A model generated the notes under the pieces. That model had not been told where the DNA came from. It ran no database searches and saw only the letters and a list, made by a program, of their open reading frames with translations. A stretch of DNA of 43,922 nt from the NCBI GenBank assembly GCA_019237945.1, contig JAFAOG010000197.1:1-43922 (forward strand). Direction: 5' to 3'. Within the stretch, counting starts at the first letter, position 1, and every line of letters begins with the position of its first letter. The translations under genes and the position numbers were made by a program. Of the stretch, positions 23,100 through 30,917 are shown piece by piece. The DNA is from Deltaproteobacteria bacterium. Lineage in GTDB: Bacteria > Myxococcota_A > Polyangia > Haliangiales > Haliangiaceae.

Positions 23100-23854
23100 G
23101 TCGTGCGGCTCCCGTGGCGACCTGCGCCGCCCGCGAAGCGCGATGCACCTTGGACGGCCTCGGCGAGCGCGCGCGATCCGTGCTCGAGCTCGTTGAGCAG
23201 CGCGGCCGGCAGGTCCTTGTCGTGCTGCTCGTACGCGCTCATCCGATCGGCGCGCAGCGCGGCCTGGGGGAGCGCGGCGAGCTCGTGCGCGAGCTGCTCG
23301 GCGGCGGCGCGCGCGGTGCCCTTCGGGACGACGCGGTTGACGAGCCCGATCTCGAGCGCTTCCGGCACCTCGACGGCGCGACCGGTGAGGATCAGGTCGA
23401 GCGCGCGCGACAGGCCGATCAGGCGCGGGAGCCGGATCGTTCCGCCGTCGATCAGCGGGACGCCAAAGCGGCGGCAGAACACGCCGAGGATCGCGTCGGA
23501 TTCGGCGACGCGGAGGTCGCACCACAGCGCGAGCTCGAGGCCGCCGGCGACGGCGTGGCCCGCGATCGCCGCGATCACCGGCTTGGAGAGCAGCATGCGC
23601 GACGGGCCCATCGGACCATCGCCGTCGGGCGCGACGCGATTCGGCGTGCCGGCGGCCAGCGCCTTGAGGTCCGCGCCCGCGCAGAACGTGCCGTGATCGC
23701 CGTGGAGGACGCCGACGCGCGCGTCCGGATCGGCGTCGAACGCGCGGAACGCATCGGCGAGCGCCTGCGCGGTGTCGCGGTCGACGGCGTTCTTGGCGGC
23801 GGGACGGTCGAGGATGACCGTGGTCACCGGGCCTGAACGTTCGACTCGGACCAT
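23096..23854 (-). CDS. Enoyl-CoA hydratase/isomerase (crotonase) family protein
   Basis: A 252-residue crotonase-fold enzyme acting on an acyl-CoA thioester. It has the opening RVERSGPVTTVILDRPAAKN, the first oxyanion-hole segment GTFCAGADLKAL, and the second oxyanion segment IAAIAGHAVAGGLELALWCD, then LRVAESDAILGVFCRRFGVP. In classical hydratases two Glu do the chemistry. Here the first would align near Gly/Leu-Glu of AGGLELAL, and the second region reads PLIDGGTIRLPRLIG, with Asp where many hydratases have Glu, so the exact reaction is uncertain. No other beta-oxidation gene is adjacent. It is transcribed divergently from the phosphofructokinase gene from a shared promoter and is coupled to the downstream lipoprotein gene. 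Confidence 0.92.
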   Translation of the reverse strand: MVRVERSGPVTTVILDRPAAKNAVDRDTAQALADAFRAFDADPDARVGVLHGDHGTFCAGADLKALAAGTPNRVAPDGDGPMGPSRMLLSKPVIAAIAGHAVAGGLELALWCDLRVAESDAILGVFCRRFGVPLIDGGTIRLPRLIGLSRALDLILTGRAVEVPEALEIGLVNRVVPKGTARAAAEQLAHELAALPQAALRADRMSAYEQHDKDLPAALLNELEHGSRALAEAVQGASRFAGGAGRHGSRTT

Positions 23855-23860
23855 TGGCCG

Positions 23861-23869
23861 ACTGTAGCA
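23861..23869 (-). promoter_or_regulatory. Extended -10 (TGCTACAGT), leaderless geometry
   Basis: The minus-strand TGC-TACAGT is followed by 6 bases (CGGCCA) and the ATG at 23852-23854. Its TA is shared with the plus-strand TAGCAT, making a bidirectional element. Confidence 0.6.
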
Positions 23870-23870
23870 T
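23865..23870 (+). promoter_or_regulatory. -10-like hexamer TAGCAT, leaderless geometry
   Basis: TAGCAT is followed by 7 bases (CGGGGCC) and ATG 23878 of the phosphofructokinase gene. It overlaps the opposing crotonase -10 by two bases. Confidence 0.55.
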
Positions 23871-23877
23871 CGGGGCC

Positions 23878-24987
23878 ATGAAGCGGATCGCGATCCTGAC
23901 GAGCGGTGGCGACGCGCCGGGAATGAATGCGGCCGTGCGCGCCGCGACGTTGATCGGACGTGCGCTCGGCGCGGATGTGCTCGGCGTCGAGCGGGGATAC
24001 AAGGGCATGCTCGAGGACGCGTTCGTCGACCTCGGGCCTCACGATGTCCAGGGCATCCTGCGCGAGGGCGGCACGATCCTCGGCAGCGCGCGGTGCAAGG
24101 AGTTCCACGAGCGCGCGGTTCGCGACCGGGCCCGCGCCGTGCTCGCGAAGCGCGAGATCGACGGGCTCGTCGTGATCGGCGGCAACGGCTCGCTGACCGG
24201 CGCGCAGTACCTCGCCGCGCCCGCGGAGATAGGCAGTGGTCGCCCGCTGAAGTTCATCGGCATCCCCGCGAGCATCGACAACGACCTCGGCCTGACCGGC
24301 CTCAGCATCGGCGTCGACACGGCGATGAACACGATCGTCGAGGCGTGCGACAAGATCGCCGACACCGCGACCGCCCACGACCGCACGTTCATCGTCGAGG
24401 TGATGGGACGCGACTGCGGCTACCTCGCGATGACGAGCGCGATAGCGGTCGGCGCCGACCTCGCGCTGTTTCCGGAGGCGGGCAAGCCGGAGGACGAGAT
24501 CGTCGAGCAGATCGTCGAGACCGTGCTCGCGATTCGCAGCAAGCAGCGGCGCGCGCGCAAGGTGATCATCATCAAGGCCGAGGGCGTGAACCTCGCCGTC
24601 GATCGCCTCAAGTCGCTCGTCGACGCCCGGCTGCGCGAGCGCGTGCCCGATGCCGAGCCGGCGGCGATCGAGACGCGCGTGACCGTGCTGGGGCATGTTG
24701 TCCGCGGCGGGCGCCCCAGCGCGTTCGATCGGCTGCTCGGGAGCCGGCTCGCGAACGTCGCCGTGCGCAGCCTGATCGCCGGGCAATCTCACAAGATGGC
24801 CGCGTGGATGCCGCCGGTCGAGCTGCCCGAGGAGGTCGGTATGAGGTCGCCCTACGATCCGTACTGCTGGCTCGTCGATCTGGGCGCAGTCCTTGCGGAG
24901 ACAGAAAATCTCCTGAAGGGGCGAAGCCCACTCGCACGCTGGCGAGCCGGCGCATTCGATCAGATCGAGGACGCGCTGCTGTTATGA
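23878..24987 (+). CDS. pfkA: 6-phosphofructokinase family (PfkA-like)
   Basis: A 369-residue kinase of the PfkA family, phosphorylating fructose 6-phosphate in glycolysis. The ATP loop is ILTSGGDAPGMNAAVRA; the Mg/ATP region is VVIGGNGSLTGA, with Gly104; the catalytic motif is IPASIDNDLGLTG, with the base Asp134. The effector and sugar part reads VEVMGRDCGYLAMTSAIAVG, then FDRLLGSRLA. In this family Gly at 104 and a small residue (here Ala131) in the PxSIDND position mark ATP rather than pyrophosphate use. The usual Asp103 of GGDGS is Asn here, a change in the metal-binding residue. I start at ATG 23878, with a -10-like TAGCAT 7 bases upstream. The stop lies inside the TATGAT promoter of the next gene. 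Confidence 0.94.
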   Translation: MKRIAILTSGGDAPGMNAAVRAATLIGRALGADVLGVERGYKGMLEDAFVDLGPHDVQGILREGGTILGSARCKEFHERAVRDRARAVLAKREIDGLVVIGGNGSLTGAQYLAAPAEIGSGRPLKFIGIPASIDNDLGLTGLSIGVDTAMNTIVEACDKIADTATAHDRTFIVEVMGRDCGYLAMTSAIAVGADLALFPEAGKPEDEIVEQIVETVLAIRSKQRRARKVIIIKAEGVNLAVDRLKSLVDARLRERVPDAEPAAIETRVTVLGHVVRGGRPSAFDRLLGSRLANVAVRSLIAGQSHKMAAWMPPVELPEEVGMRSPYDPYCWLVDLGAVLAETENLLKGRSPLARWRAGAFDQIEDALLL

Positions 24988-24988
24988 T
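24983..24988 (+). promoter_or_regulatory. -10-like hexamer TATGAT overlapping the pfkA stop
   Basis: TATGAT contains the TGA stop of the phosphofructokinase gene and ends 8 bases before GTG 24997. This suggests the downstream hybrid kinase has its own leaderless promoter despite tight packing. Confidence 0.5.
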
Positions 24989-24996
24989 GCGCCCAG

Positions 24997-26823
24997 GTGT
25001 CTGACGAGCAGACGTTCGATCGATCTCCGGCCGGGATGTATCGGTCCTCCCACGAGGGGAAGATCCTCTATGCGAACCCGGCGCTCGCGCGGATGCTCGG
25101 CTACACGGTCGACGAGCTGATCGGCAAGACGCTCGACACCGACATCTACGCCGATCCGACCGCGCGTGCGAAGTGCGTCGCGAAGTGGGCGCCGCTCGGC
25201 CGCATCGACGGCGCCGAGGTCGAGTGGAAGCACAAGGACGGCCGCCTGCTGACCGTGCAGCTGTGGGGCGCGGCCGTGATGACGCCCGAGGGCAAGCGGA
25301 TGGAGGTGTGGGTCACCGACGTCACCGCGCTGCGGGCCGCGAACGCCGAGCTCGAGCGCACCGCGACGATCCTCGATCTCGTCGTCAAGCAGGTCGCCGC
25401 GATCTACTGGGTCGTCGACCGCGAGCTCACCGTGCTGCGCACCGGCGGCGCGATCCAGCAGGTGCTCGGCTACGAAGCGGGTCGCTTCCTCGGCCGCACG
25501 CTGTACGACGCGCACCGCGAGGATCCGAGCACCGTCGATTCGATCGCGCTGCACAAGCGGGCGCTCGCGGGCGAGATCGTCATGTTCGAGAACGAGTATC
25601 GCGGCAAGCACCTGACGAACCGGATCGGCCCGTATCGCGATAGCAGCGGCGCGATCATCGGCGTGATCGGCACGTGCCTCGACGTCACCGCGTCGCGCCA
25701 GCTCGAGCGCCGCATGGTCGACGCGCAGCGCGCGGAGAGCCTCGGCGTGCTCGCCGGCGGTCTCGCGCACGACTTCAACAACCTGCTCGTCGGCGTGCTC
25801 GGCAACTCCGACCTCGCGCTGCGCGAGATCCCGCGCGGGGCGCCCGGGCGCGCCGCCGTCGAGGCCGTCCGCGAAGCCGGGTTGCGCGCCGCCGAGCTGA
25901 CGAACCAGCTGCTCGCGTATGCGGGCCGCGGCGGCGCCGGCAGCGTGCGCGTGCATCCGTCGGAGATCGTCGACGAGCTGCTGCGGATCACCGCGCCGTC
26001 GATCCCGAAGAACGTCGCATTCGAGATCGATGTCCCGCACGGCCTCGCGGTGCGCGGCGATCCCTCGCAGGTGCGCCAGGTGCTGCTCAACCTGATCGCG
26101 AACGCGCGCGACGCACTCGGCGATCGCGGCGGCACGATCCGCATCGCGGCGGTCGCCTACTACCACGACGGCAACGGCGAGCCGAACGACGTGATCGTCG
26201 CGCCGCCCGGCAACTACATCGTGCTCCAGGTCTGGGACGACGGTCCCGGTATGGATCCCGAGACGCGCCGCCACATCTTCGAGCCGTTCTTCACGACGAA
26301 GGAGACTGGCCACGGCCTCGGCCTCGCGGCGGTGCTCGGCATCGTGCGCGCGCACGGCGGCGGCGTGAAGCTCAAGACGGGGCGCGGCGAAGGCGCGAGG
26401 TTCTGCGTGTTCTGGCCGGCCGCCGTGACGATGCCGCAGCGCGCGGTCAGCGAGCCGCCGATCGCCGGCCGCACGGTACTGATCATCGACGACGAGGATC
26501 TCGTGCGCGATGTCGTCGCGCGGATGATCGAGGACCTCGGCTACAGTGCGATCACCGCGCGCGACGGCCGCAGCGGCCTCGACATCGTCGCGAAGAGCGC
26601 GGTCGATGCGGTGCTCGTCGACATGACGATGCCGGGCATGACGGGCGCCGAGGTGATCACGTCCTTGCGTGCGAGCCATCCCGGGCTGCCTGTCGTCTTG
26701 TGCAGCGGCTACGACCGCATGAAGGCAGGTCCGGTGCGCGCGGATGCCTATCTCCAGAAGCCGTTCCGGATCGAAGAGTTCGAACGCACTCTCGCGAAAT
26801 TGCTGCCATTACGAAGTGTGTAG
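24997..26823 (+). CDS. Hybrid sensor histidine kinase (PAS-PAS-HisKA-HATPase-receiver)
   Basis: A 608-residue soluble kinase. PAS1 (~5-110: AGMYRSSHEGKILYANPALA, then LARMLGYTVDELIGK) and PAS2 (~125-230: IYWVVDRELTVLRTGGAIQ) sense an intracellular signal. HisKA follows with phospho-acceptor His258 (GGLAHDFNNLLVGVLGN). The ATPase domain has LLNLIANARDAL, VWDDGPGMDPETRRHIFEPF and FTTKETGHGLGLAAVLG. The receiver has Asp542 (AVLVDMTMPGMTG) and Lys in LQKPF. The HDFNN signature and order are the same as in the kinase at 6.5-7.9 kb, suggesting paralogues of one NtrB-like class. No cognate regulator is adjacent: the OmpR-type regulator downstream has its own kinase and promoter, and a hairpin (26822-26837) separates them. 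Target unknown. Confidence 0.94.
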   Translation: MSDEQTFDRSPAGMYRSSHEGKILYANPALARMLGYTVDELIGKTLDTDIYADPTARAKCVAKWAPLGRIDGAEVEWKHKDGRLLTVQLWGAAVMTPEGKRMEVWVTDVTALRAANAELERTATILDLVVKQVAAIYWVVDRELTVLRTGGAIQQVLGYEAGRFLGRTLYDAHREDPSTVDSIALHKRALAGEIVMFENEYRGKHLTNRIGPYRDSSGAIIGVIGTCLDVTASRQLERRMVDAQRAESLGVLAGGLAHDFNNLLVGVLGNSDLALREIPRGAPGRAAVEAVREAGLRAAELTNQLLAYAGRGGAGSVRVHPSEIVDELLRITAPSIPKNVAFEIDVPHGLAVRGDPSQVRQVLLNLIANARDALGDRGGTIRIAAVAYYHDGNGEPNDVIVAPPGNYIVLQVWDDGPGMDPETRRHIFEPFFTTKETGHGLGLAAVLGIVRAHGGGVKLKTGRGEGARFCVFWPAAVTMPQRAVSEPPIAGRTVLIIDDEDLVRDVVARMIEDLGYSAITARDGRSGLDIVAKSAVDAVLVDMTMPGMTGAEVITSLRASHPGLPVVLCSGYDRMKAGPVRADAYLQKPFRIEEFERTLAKLLPLRSV

Positions 26824-26837
26824 GCCCCTTTGGGCCT
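26822..26837 (+). terminator. Short hairpin AGGCCC-CTTT-GGGCCT
   Basis: A perfect 6-pair stem with a 4-base loop begins inside the stop codon of the hybrid kinase gene. No T-run follows. It separates that gene from the efflux operon promoter 15 bases downstream. Confidence 0.5.
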
Positions 26838-26851
26838 GGTAGGCGCGTGCG

Positions 26852-26857
26852 TATGCT
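26852..26857 (+). promoter_or_regulatory. -10-like hexamer TATGCT, leaderless geometry (efflux operon promoter)
   Basis: TATGCT is followed by 6 bases (GTCCTC) and GTG 26864. All six genes downstream are packed without a further gap, so this is probably the promoter of the whole operon. Confidence 0.6.
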
Positions 26858-26863
26858 GTCCTC

Positions 26864-27574
26864 GTGACCGAAACCGCGCCCGCCACGATCAAGGTCCTGC
26901 TCGTCGAAGACGACGCGCGGCTGGCGCAGCTCACTCAGCGCTACCTCGAGACGCACAACGTGCTCGTGACGGTGGCGTCGGATGGCGTCGAGGGTCAGGC
27001 CGAGGCGCTGCGCCGCCAGTACGACTGCGTCGTGCTCGATCTGATGCTGCCCGGTCGCGATGGGATCGAGGTGTGTCGCGCGCTGCGCCAGCGCACCGAC
27101 GTGCCGATCCTGATGGTCACCGCGCGCGGCGAGGAGAGCGATCGCGTGCTCGGCCTCGAGGTCGGCGCCGATGACTACGTCACCAAGCCGTTCTCGCCGC
27201 GCGAGCTGCTCGCCCGGATCCGCGCGAACGTGCGCCGCGTGCGTGGCCAGACCGGCCCCGCGCCCGAGGTGATCCAGGTCGGGCACCTCGCGCTCGACAC
27301 CGCGAACATGACGGTCAGCCTCGACGGCAAGCCGATCGAGGTCACCGCGTACGAGTTCTCGATCTTGCGCGCGCTGGCGCAGCGCCCCGGCAAGGTGCTG
27401 TCACGCGAGCAGCTGCTCGATCTCGCGAAGGGCTCGGCCGATCTCAGCTTCGATCGCTCGATCGATGTCCACGTCTCGCGCCTGCGCGCCAAGCTCGGCG
27501 ACGACAGCCGCAATCCGAAGATCCTCAAGACGGTGAGAGGCGCCGGCTACATGCTGGCGGCGGGCGAGCTATGA
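26864..27574 (+). CDS. OmpR-family response regulator
   Basis: A 236-residue two-domain regulator. The receiver (~8-125) has the acidic pocket VEDD, phospho-acceptor Asp59 (CVVLDLMLPGRDG) and Lys108 (DDYVTKPFSPREL). The C-terminal winged helix (~140-235) shows LALDTANMTVSLDGKPIEVT, YEFSILRALAQRPGKVLSRE and DRSIDVHVSRLRAKLGDD, ending KTVRGAGYML, as in OmpR/PhoB regulators. It binds DNA as a dimer after phosphorylation. Its stop overlaps the kinase start as ATGA, so regulator and kinase are made together. By position it should control this efflux operon, probably from the promoter at 26852. Confidence 0.96.
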   Translation: MTETAPATIKVLLVEDDARLAQLTQRYLETHNVLVTVASDGVEGQAEALRRQYDCVVLDLMLPGRDGIEVCRALRQRTDVPILMVTARGEESDRVLGLEVGADDYVTKPFSPRELLARIRANVRRVRGQTGPAPEVIQVGHLALDTANMTVSLDGKPIEVTAYEFSILRALAQRPGKVLSREQLLDLAKGSADLSFDRSIDVHVSRLRAKLGDDSRNPKILKTVRGAGYMLAAGEL

Positions 27575-28875
27575 GCAAGCGCAAGCTCGGCCTGCGCCTC
27601 TACGCACTGACCGCCGCGATCGCGATCGCGACGATGGCCGCGCTGATCTTCCTGCCGCGCTTCGTCGGCAGCCCGCATTACCTGGAGCCGCAAGCCGCGC
27701 TCGTGCAGAACATGGTCGATCGGTGGAGCGAGCGCATCCATCGCGATCCGGCGTCGCTCGACGTCAGCGTCGCGCGCCTCAAGGAACGCCTGCGGGGCAA
27801 GCTCACGGTGTTCGACAACCAGGGCAACGTGCTGCGCACGACCGCCGAGCCACTGCGGTTCGCGAGCGCCTCCGAACGCGAGGAGCTCGAGTCGGAGAAG
27901 TGGGCCCTGTCGTTTCACCGCATCGTCGTACGCAGTGATGACGGCACGATGATCGGCGTCTACGAGCCGAACGGGCCGGGCTTTCCGTGGGCGTTCTTCT
28001 TGCCGCTCGGCGCCGGCGTGCTCGTCGTCGTCGGCGCGGCGACGATCTGGTTCTCGCGCCGGCTCGTGCGGCCGATGGGGCAGCTTGCCGATGCGGCACA
28101 ACGCCTCGGCTCGGGTGACCTCCAGGCGCGCGCGCAGCTGCATCGCGACGACGAGCTGGGCGACCTCGGCAAGGCGTTCGACGACATGGCCGATCGCACG
28201 TCGGGCCTGATCTCGTCGCAGCGCCAGCTGATGGCGGACGTCTCGCACGAGCTGCGCACGCCGCTCGCCCGCATCCGCGTCGCGCTCGAGCTCGCCGCCG
28301 AGGACCCCGCCGCCGCCAAGGACGTGCTCGCCGACGTCGGCACCGATCTCGACGAGATCGATCAGCTGATCGAGGACATCCTGACGACGGCGCGCCTCGA
28401 ATCGGAGACGCGGATCAATCGCACCCCGACGACGATCGCCGAGCTCGCCGAGCGCGCGAGCAGCCGGTTCATCGCGCGCCATCCCGGCCGCAGCCTCGAT
28501 CGCGCGATCGACGGCGGCGACCGCTCGCTCGAGTGCGACCCCGTCCTGCTGCGCCGCGCGCTCGACAACCTGCTCGACAACGCGGCGAAATATTCCGACG
28601 CAAACGTCCGCCTCGAGGTCCATCCGAACGGCAAGGCCGTCTCGTTCGAGGTCGTCGACAAGGGCATCGGAATGTCGCCCGACGAGCTCGCGCGCGCCGG
28701 AACGCCATTCTGGCGAGCCGACGGGAGTCGCGCCCGCAAGACCGGTGGCGTCGGCCTTGGCCTCGCGCTGGCACGCCGGATCGCGCGCGCGCACGGCGGC
28801 GACGTGACACTCTCCTCTGCCCTTGGCCGCGGCACGACCGCGCGCCTCGAGATCCCGATAGAAGGTGAACCGTGA
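27571..28875 (+). CDS. Membrane sensor histidine kinase of the efflux operon
   Basis: A 434-residue kinase: TM1 (~9-29, RLYALTAAIAIATMAALIFL), a periplasmic sensor of ~110 residues, TM2 (~140-165, FFLPLGAGVLVVVGAATIWF), then HAMP (RRLVRPMGQLADAAQRLGSG). HisKA has phospho-acceptor His226 (MADVSHELRTPLARIRVALE). The ATPase domain has LDNLLDNAAKYS, DKGIGMSPDEL and the glycine box TGGVGLGLALARRIARAHGG. The sensor domain probably reads an envelope stress or the efflux substrate. It starts within the regulator stop (ATGA) and its own stop overlaps the adaptor start (GTGA), so the first three operon genes are translationally coupled. Confidence 0.95.
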   Translation: MSKRKLGLRLYALTAAIAIATMAALIFLPRFVGSPHYLEPQAALVQNMVDRWSERIHRDPASLDVSVARLKERLRGKLTVFDNQGNVLRTTAEPLRFASASEREELESEKWALSFHRIVVRSDDGTMIGVYEPNGPGFPWAFFLPLGAGVLVVVGAATIWFSRRLVRPMGQLADAAQRLGSGDLQARAQLHRDDELGDLGKAFDDMADRTSGLISSQRQLMADVSHELRTPLARIRVALELAAEDPAAAKDVLADVGTDLDEIDQLIEDILTTARLESETRINRTPTTIAELAERASSRFIARHPGRSLDRAIDGGDRSLECDPVLLRRALDNLLDNAAKYSDANVRLEVHPNGKAVSFEVVDKGIGMSPDELARAGTPFWRADGSRARKTGGVGLGLALARRIARAHGGDVTLSSALGRGTTARLEIPIEGEP

Positions 28876-30197
28876 AGCGCTGGATCCCTCGCATCATCGT
28901 CCTCGCGATCGTCGCGGGATTGGCCGCGTTCCTGTTGATCAAGAAACCGTGGGCGGCCGGCGAGACGCCGGTGACGTTCTCCACCGTCACCGTGTCGCGC
29001 GGCAACATGGCGGCGCAGGTCACCGCGAACGGCACGCTGTCGGCGCGCACGACGGTGCAGGTCGGTGCGCAGGTCTCGGGCCGTGTCACCGAGCTCGACG
29101 CCGACTTCAACACGCAGGTCAAGAAGGGCCAGGTGCTCGCGAAGCTCGACGAGAGCTTGCTCAAGGCGCAGATCGATCAGGCGCAGGCGACCTACGACCT
29201 GCAGCTCGCGAACGAGAAGAAGGCCGAGGTCGCGCTGATGGACGCCGATCGCCAGCTCAAGCGCCAGCAGGGTCTGCAGCAGCAGCAGCTGATCGCGGGC
29301 GCGACCGTCGAGGGCTACGAGGTCACGCGCGATACGGCGCGGGCGGCGCTCGCGGCGTCGAAGGCGAGCGTGTCGCAGGCGTACGCAAACCTGTCGCAGG
29401 CGAGGACGAACCTCGGCTACGCGACGATCTACTCGCCGATCGACGGCGTCGTGCTGACACGCAGCTATGACATCGGCCAGACGGTGCAGTCGTCGTTCTC
29501 GGCGCCGACGCTGTTCACGATCGCGGCCGACCTCTCGGTGATGCAGATCGATACCAGCGTCAGCGAGTCCGACGTCGGCGCGCTCAAGGAAGGCATGAAG
29601 GCGACGTTCACCGTCGACGCGTTCCCCGGCAAGACGTTCGAGGGCACGGTGCGCCAGGTGCGCAACTCGCCGACGACCACGCAGGGCGTCGTCACGTACG
29701 ACGCGGTGATCGACGTCAACAACCAGGATCACGCACTGCGCCCGGGCATGACCGCGAACGTCACGTTCGTGCTCGACCAGGTCGCCGACGCGATCAAGAT
29801 CCCGAACGCCGCGCTCCGCTTCAAGCCGACGCGCGATCAGATGATGGCGCTCGCCGACAAGTTCGGCATGAAGCGCGGCGGCGGCTCGGGCTCGGGCTCG
29901 GGCCATCATCATCGCGATGGCAGCGGCGCGGGCGGCCCGTCGGCGGGCGGCAGCGGCGGGATGCCGCGCGCGGATGCAGCGAGCGGTGCGTCGGGCGGCG
30001 CCGGCATGAAGTTCGGCGACAAGAAGCCGGTGTGGAAGCTCGTCGACGGCAAGCCGAAGATGGTGCTGATCAAGCCGGGCCTCACCGACGGCAGCTCGAC
30101 ACAGATGATCGAGGGCGACCTCCAGCCGGGCGACCAGCTGATCACCGAGATCCAGGGCCTCAAGACGTCGCCGAACCGGAAGATCGGAGCGTTCTAG
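28872..30197 (+). CDS. macA: MacA-like periplasmic adaptor (HlyD/RND-type membrane fusion protein)
   Basis: A 441-residue adaptor linking an inner-membrane ABC transporter to a TolC-type duct. It has an N-terminal anchor (~6-23, IPRIIVLAIVAGLAAFLLI), a lipoyl half VQVGAQVSGRVTELDADFNT, and a coiled-coil hairpin (~85-180: LLKAQIDQAQATYDLQLANE, AALAASKASVSQAYANLSQA). The second lipoyl half is TIYSPIDGVVLTRSYDIGQT. The barrel follows (GALKEGMKATFTVDAFPGKT). Before the final domain is an unusual ~55-residue Gly/Ser/His/Met stretch (RGGGSGSGSGHHHRDGSGAG). The GTG start overlaps the kinase stop (GTGA). The membrane-anchor type agrees with MacA rather than with a lipoprotein adaptor. Confidence 0.93.
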   Translation: MKRWIPRIIVLAIVAGLAAFLLIKKPWAAGETPVTFSTVTVSRGNMAAQVTANGTLSARTTVQVGAQVSGRVTELDADFNTQVKKGQVLAKLDESLLKAQIDQAQATYDLQLANEKKAEVALMDADRQLKRQQGLQQQQLIAGATVEGYEVTRDTARAALAASKASVSQAYANLSQARTNLGYATIYSPIDGVVLTRSYDIGQTVQSSFSAPTLFTIAADLSVMQIDTSVSESDVGALKEGMKATFTVDAFPGKTFEGTVRQVRNSPTTTQGVVTYDAVIDVNNQDHALRPGMTANVTFVLDQVADAIKIPNAALRFKPTRDQMMALADKFGMKRGGGSGSGSGHHHRDGSGAGGPSAGGSGGMPRADAASGASGGAGMKFGDKKPVWKLVDGKPKMVLIKPGLTDGSSTQMIEGDLQPGDQLITEIQGLKTSPNRKIGAF

Positions 30198-30917
30198 ATG
30201 GCGACGCCCCTGGTCGAGATGCGCGGCATCGAGCGCACGTACGTGATGGGCGATAACCTCGTCCACGCGCTGCGCGGCGTCGATCTGACGATCGAGCAGG
30301 GGTCGTCGATCGCGATCATGGGGACGTCGGGCTCCGGCAAGTCGACGATGATGAACATCATGGGCTGCCTCGACGTGCCGACGAAGGGCACGTACGCGCT
30401 CAACGGTCGCGATGTGTCGCGGCTGTCGCGGGCGCAGCTCGCCGAGGTGCGCGGCCGGATGATCGGCTTCGTGTTCCAGTCGTTCAACTTGCTGTCGCGC
30501 ACGAGCGCGCTCGAGAACGTCGAGATGCCGCTGATGTACCAGGGCATCCACGCGGCCGATCGGCACAAGCGTGCGATGGCGGCGCTCGAGCGCGTCGGTC
30601 TCGAGTCGCGCAGCGATCACCATCCGAACCAGCTCTCCGGTGGACAGCAGCAGCGCGTCGCGATCGCGCGCGCCCTCGTCACCGAGGCGCCGATCATCAT
30701 GGCCGACGAGCCGACCGGCAACCTCGACACGAAGACGTCGTACGAGGTGATGGCGATCCTGCAGGGCCTCGTCGCGCAGGGCAAGACGGTCATCCTCGTC
30801 ACGCACGAGCAGGACATCGCGGCGTACGCGCGGCGCGTGATCACGCTGCGCGACGGCAAGATCATCGACGACAAGACGCAGGAGCCGCTCGACGCGAGCA
30901 AGGCGGTCGCCGCATGA
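30198..30917 (+). CDS. MacB/LolD-type ABC transporter ATPase
   Basis: A 239-residue ATPase of the MacB/LolD/YknY group. Walker A is MGTSGSGKST, the Q-loop is FVFQSFNLLSRTSALEN, the signature is QLSGGQQQRVAIARAL, Walker B is PIIMADEPTGNLD and the H-loop is VILVTHEQDIAA. It energises the permease encoded next; in E. coli MacB the two are one polypeptide, here they are separate as in Bacillus YknYZ. ATG 30198 follows the adaptor stop directly, and the stop overlaps the permease start as ATGA. The substrate could be a macrolide-like antibiotic, a peptide or a lipid; sequence alone does not decide. Confidence 0.95.
   Translation: MATPLVEMRGIERTYVMGDNLVHALRGVDLTIEQGSSIAIMGTSGSGKSTMMNIMGCLDVPTKGTYALNGRDVSRLSRAQLAEVRGRMIGFVFQSFNLLSRTSALENVEMPLMYQGIHAADRHKRAMAALERVGLESRSDHHPNQLSGGQQQRVAIARALVTEAPIIMADEPTGNLDTKTSYEVMAILQGLVAQGKTVILVTHEQDIAAYARRVITLRDGKIIDDKTQEPLDASKAVAA

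Noticed and set aside
27610-27640. HIP1-like GCGATCGC and general CGATCG abundance
   Set aside because: It follows from frequent GCG-ATC-GCG/GCC (Ala-Ile-Ala) codons at high GC and is inside coding sequence. Without counts against a codon-shuffled background it is not evidence of a motif system.
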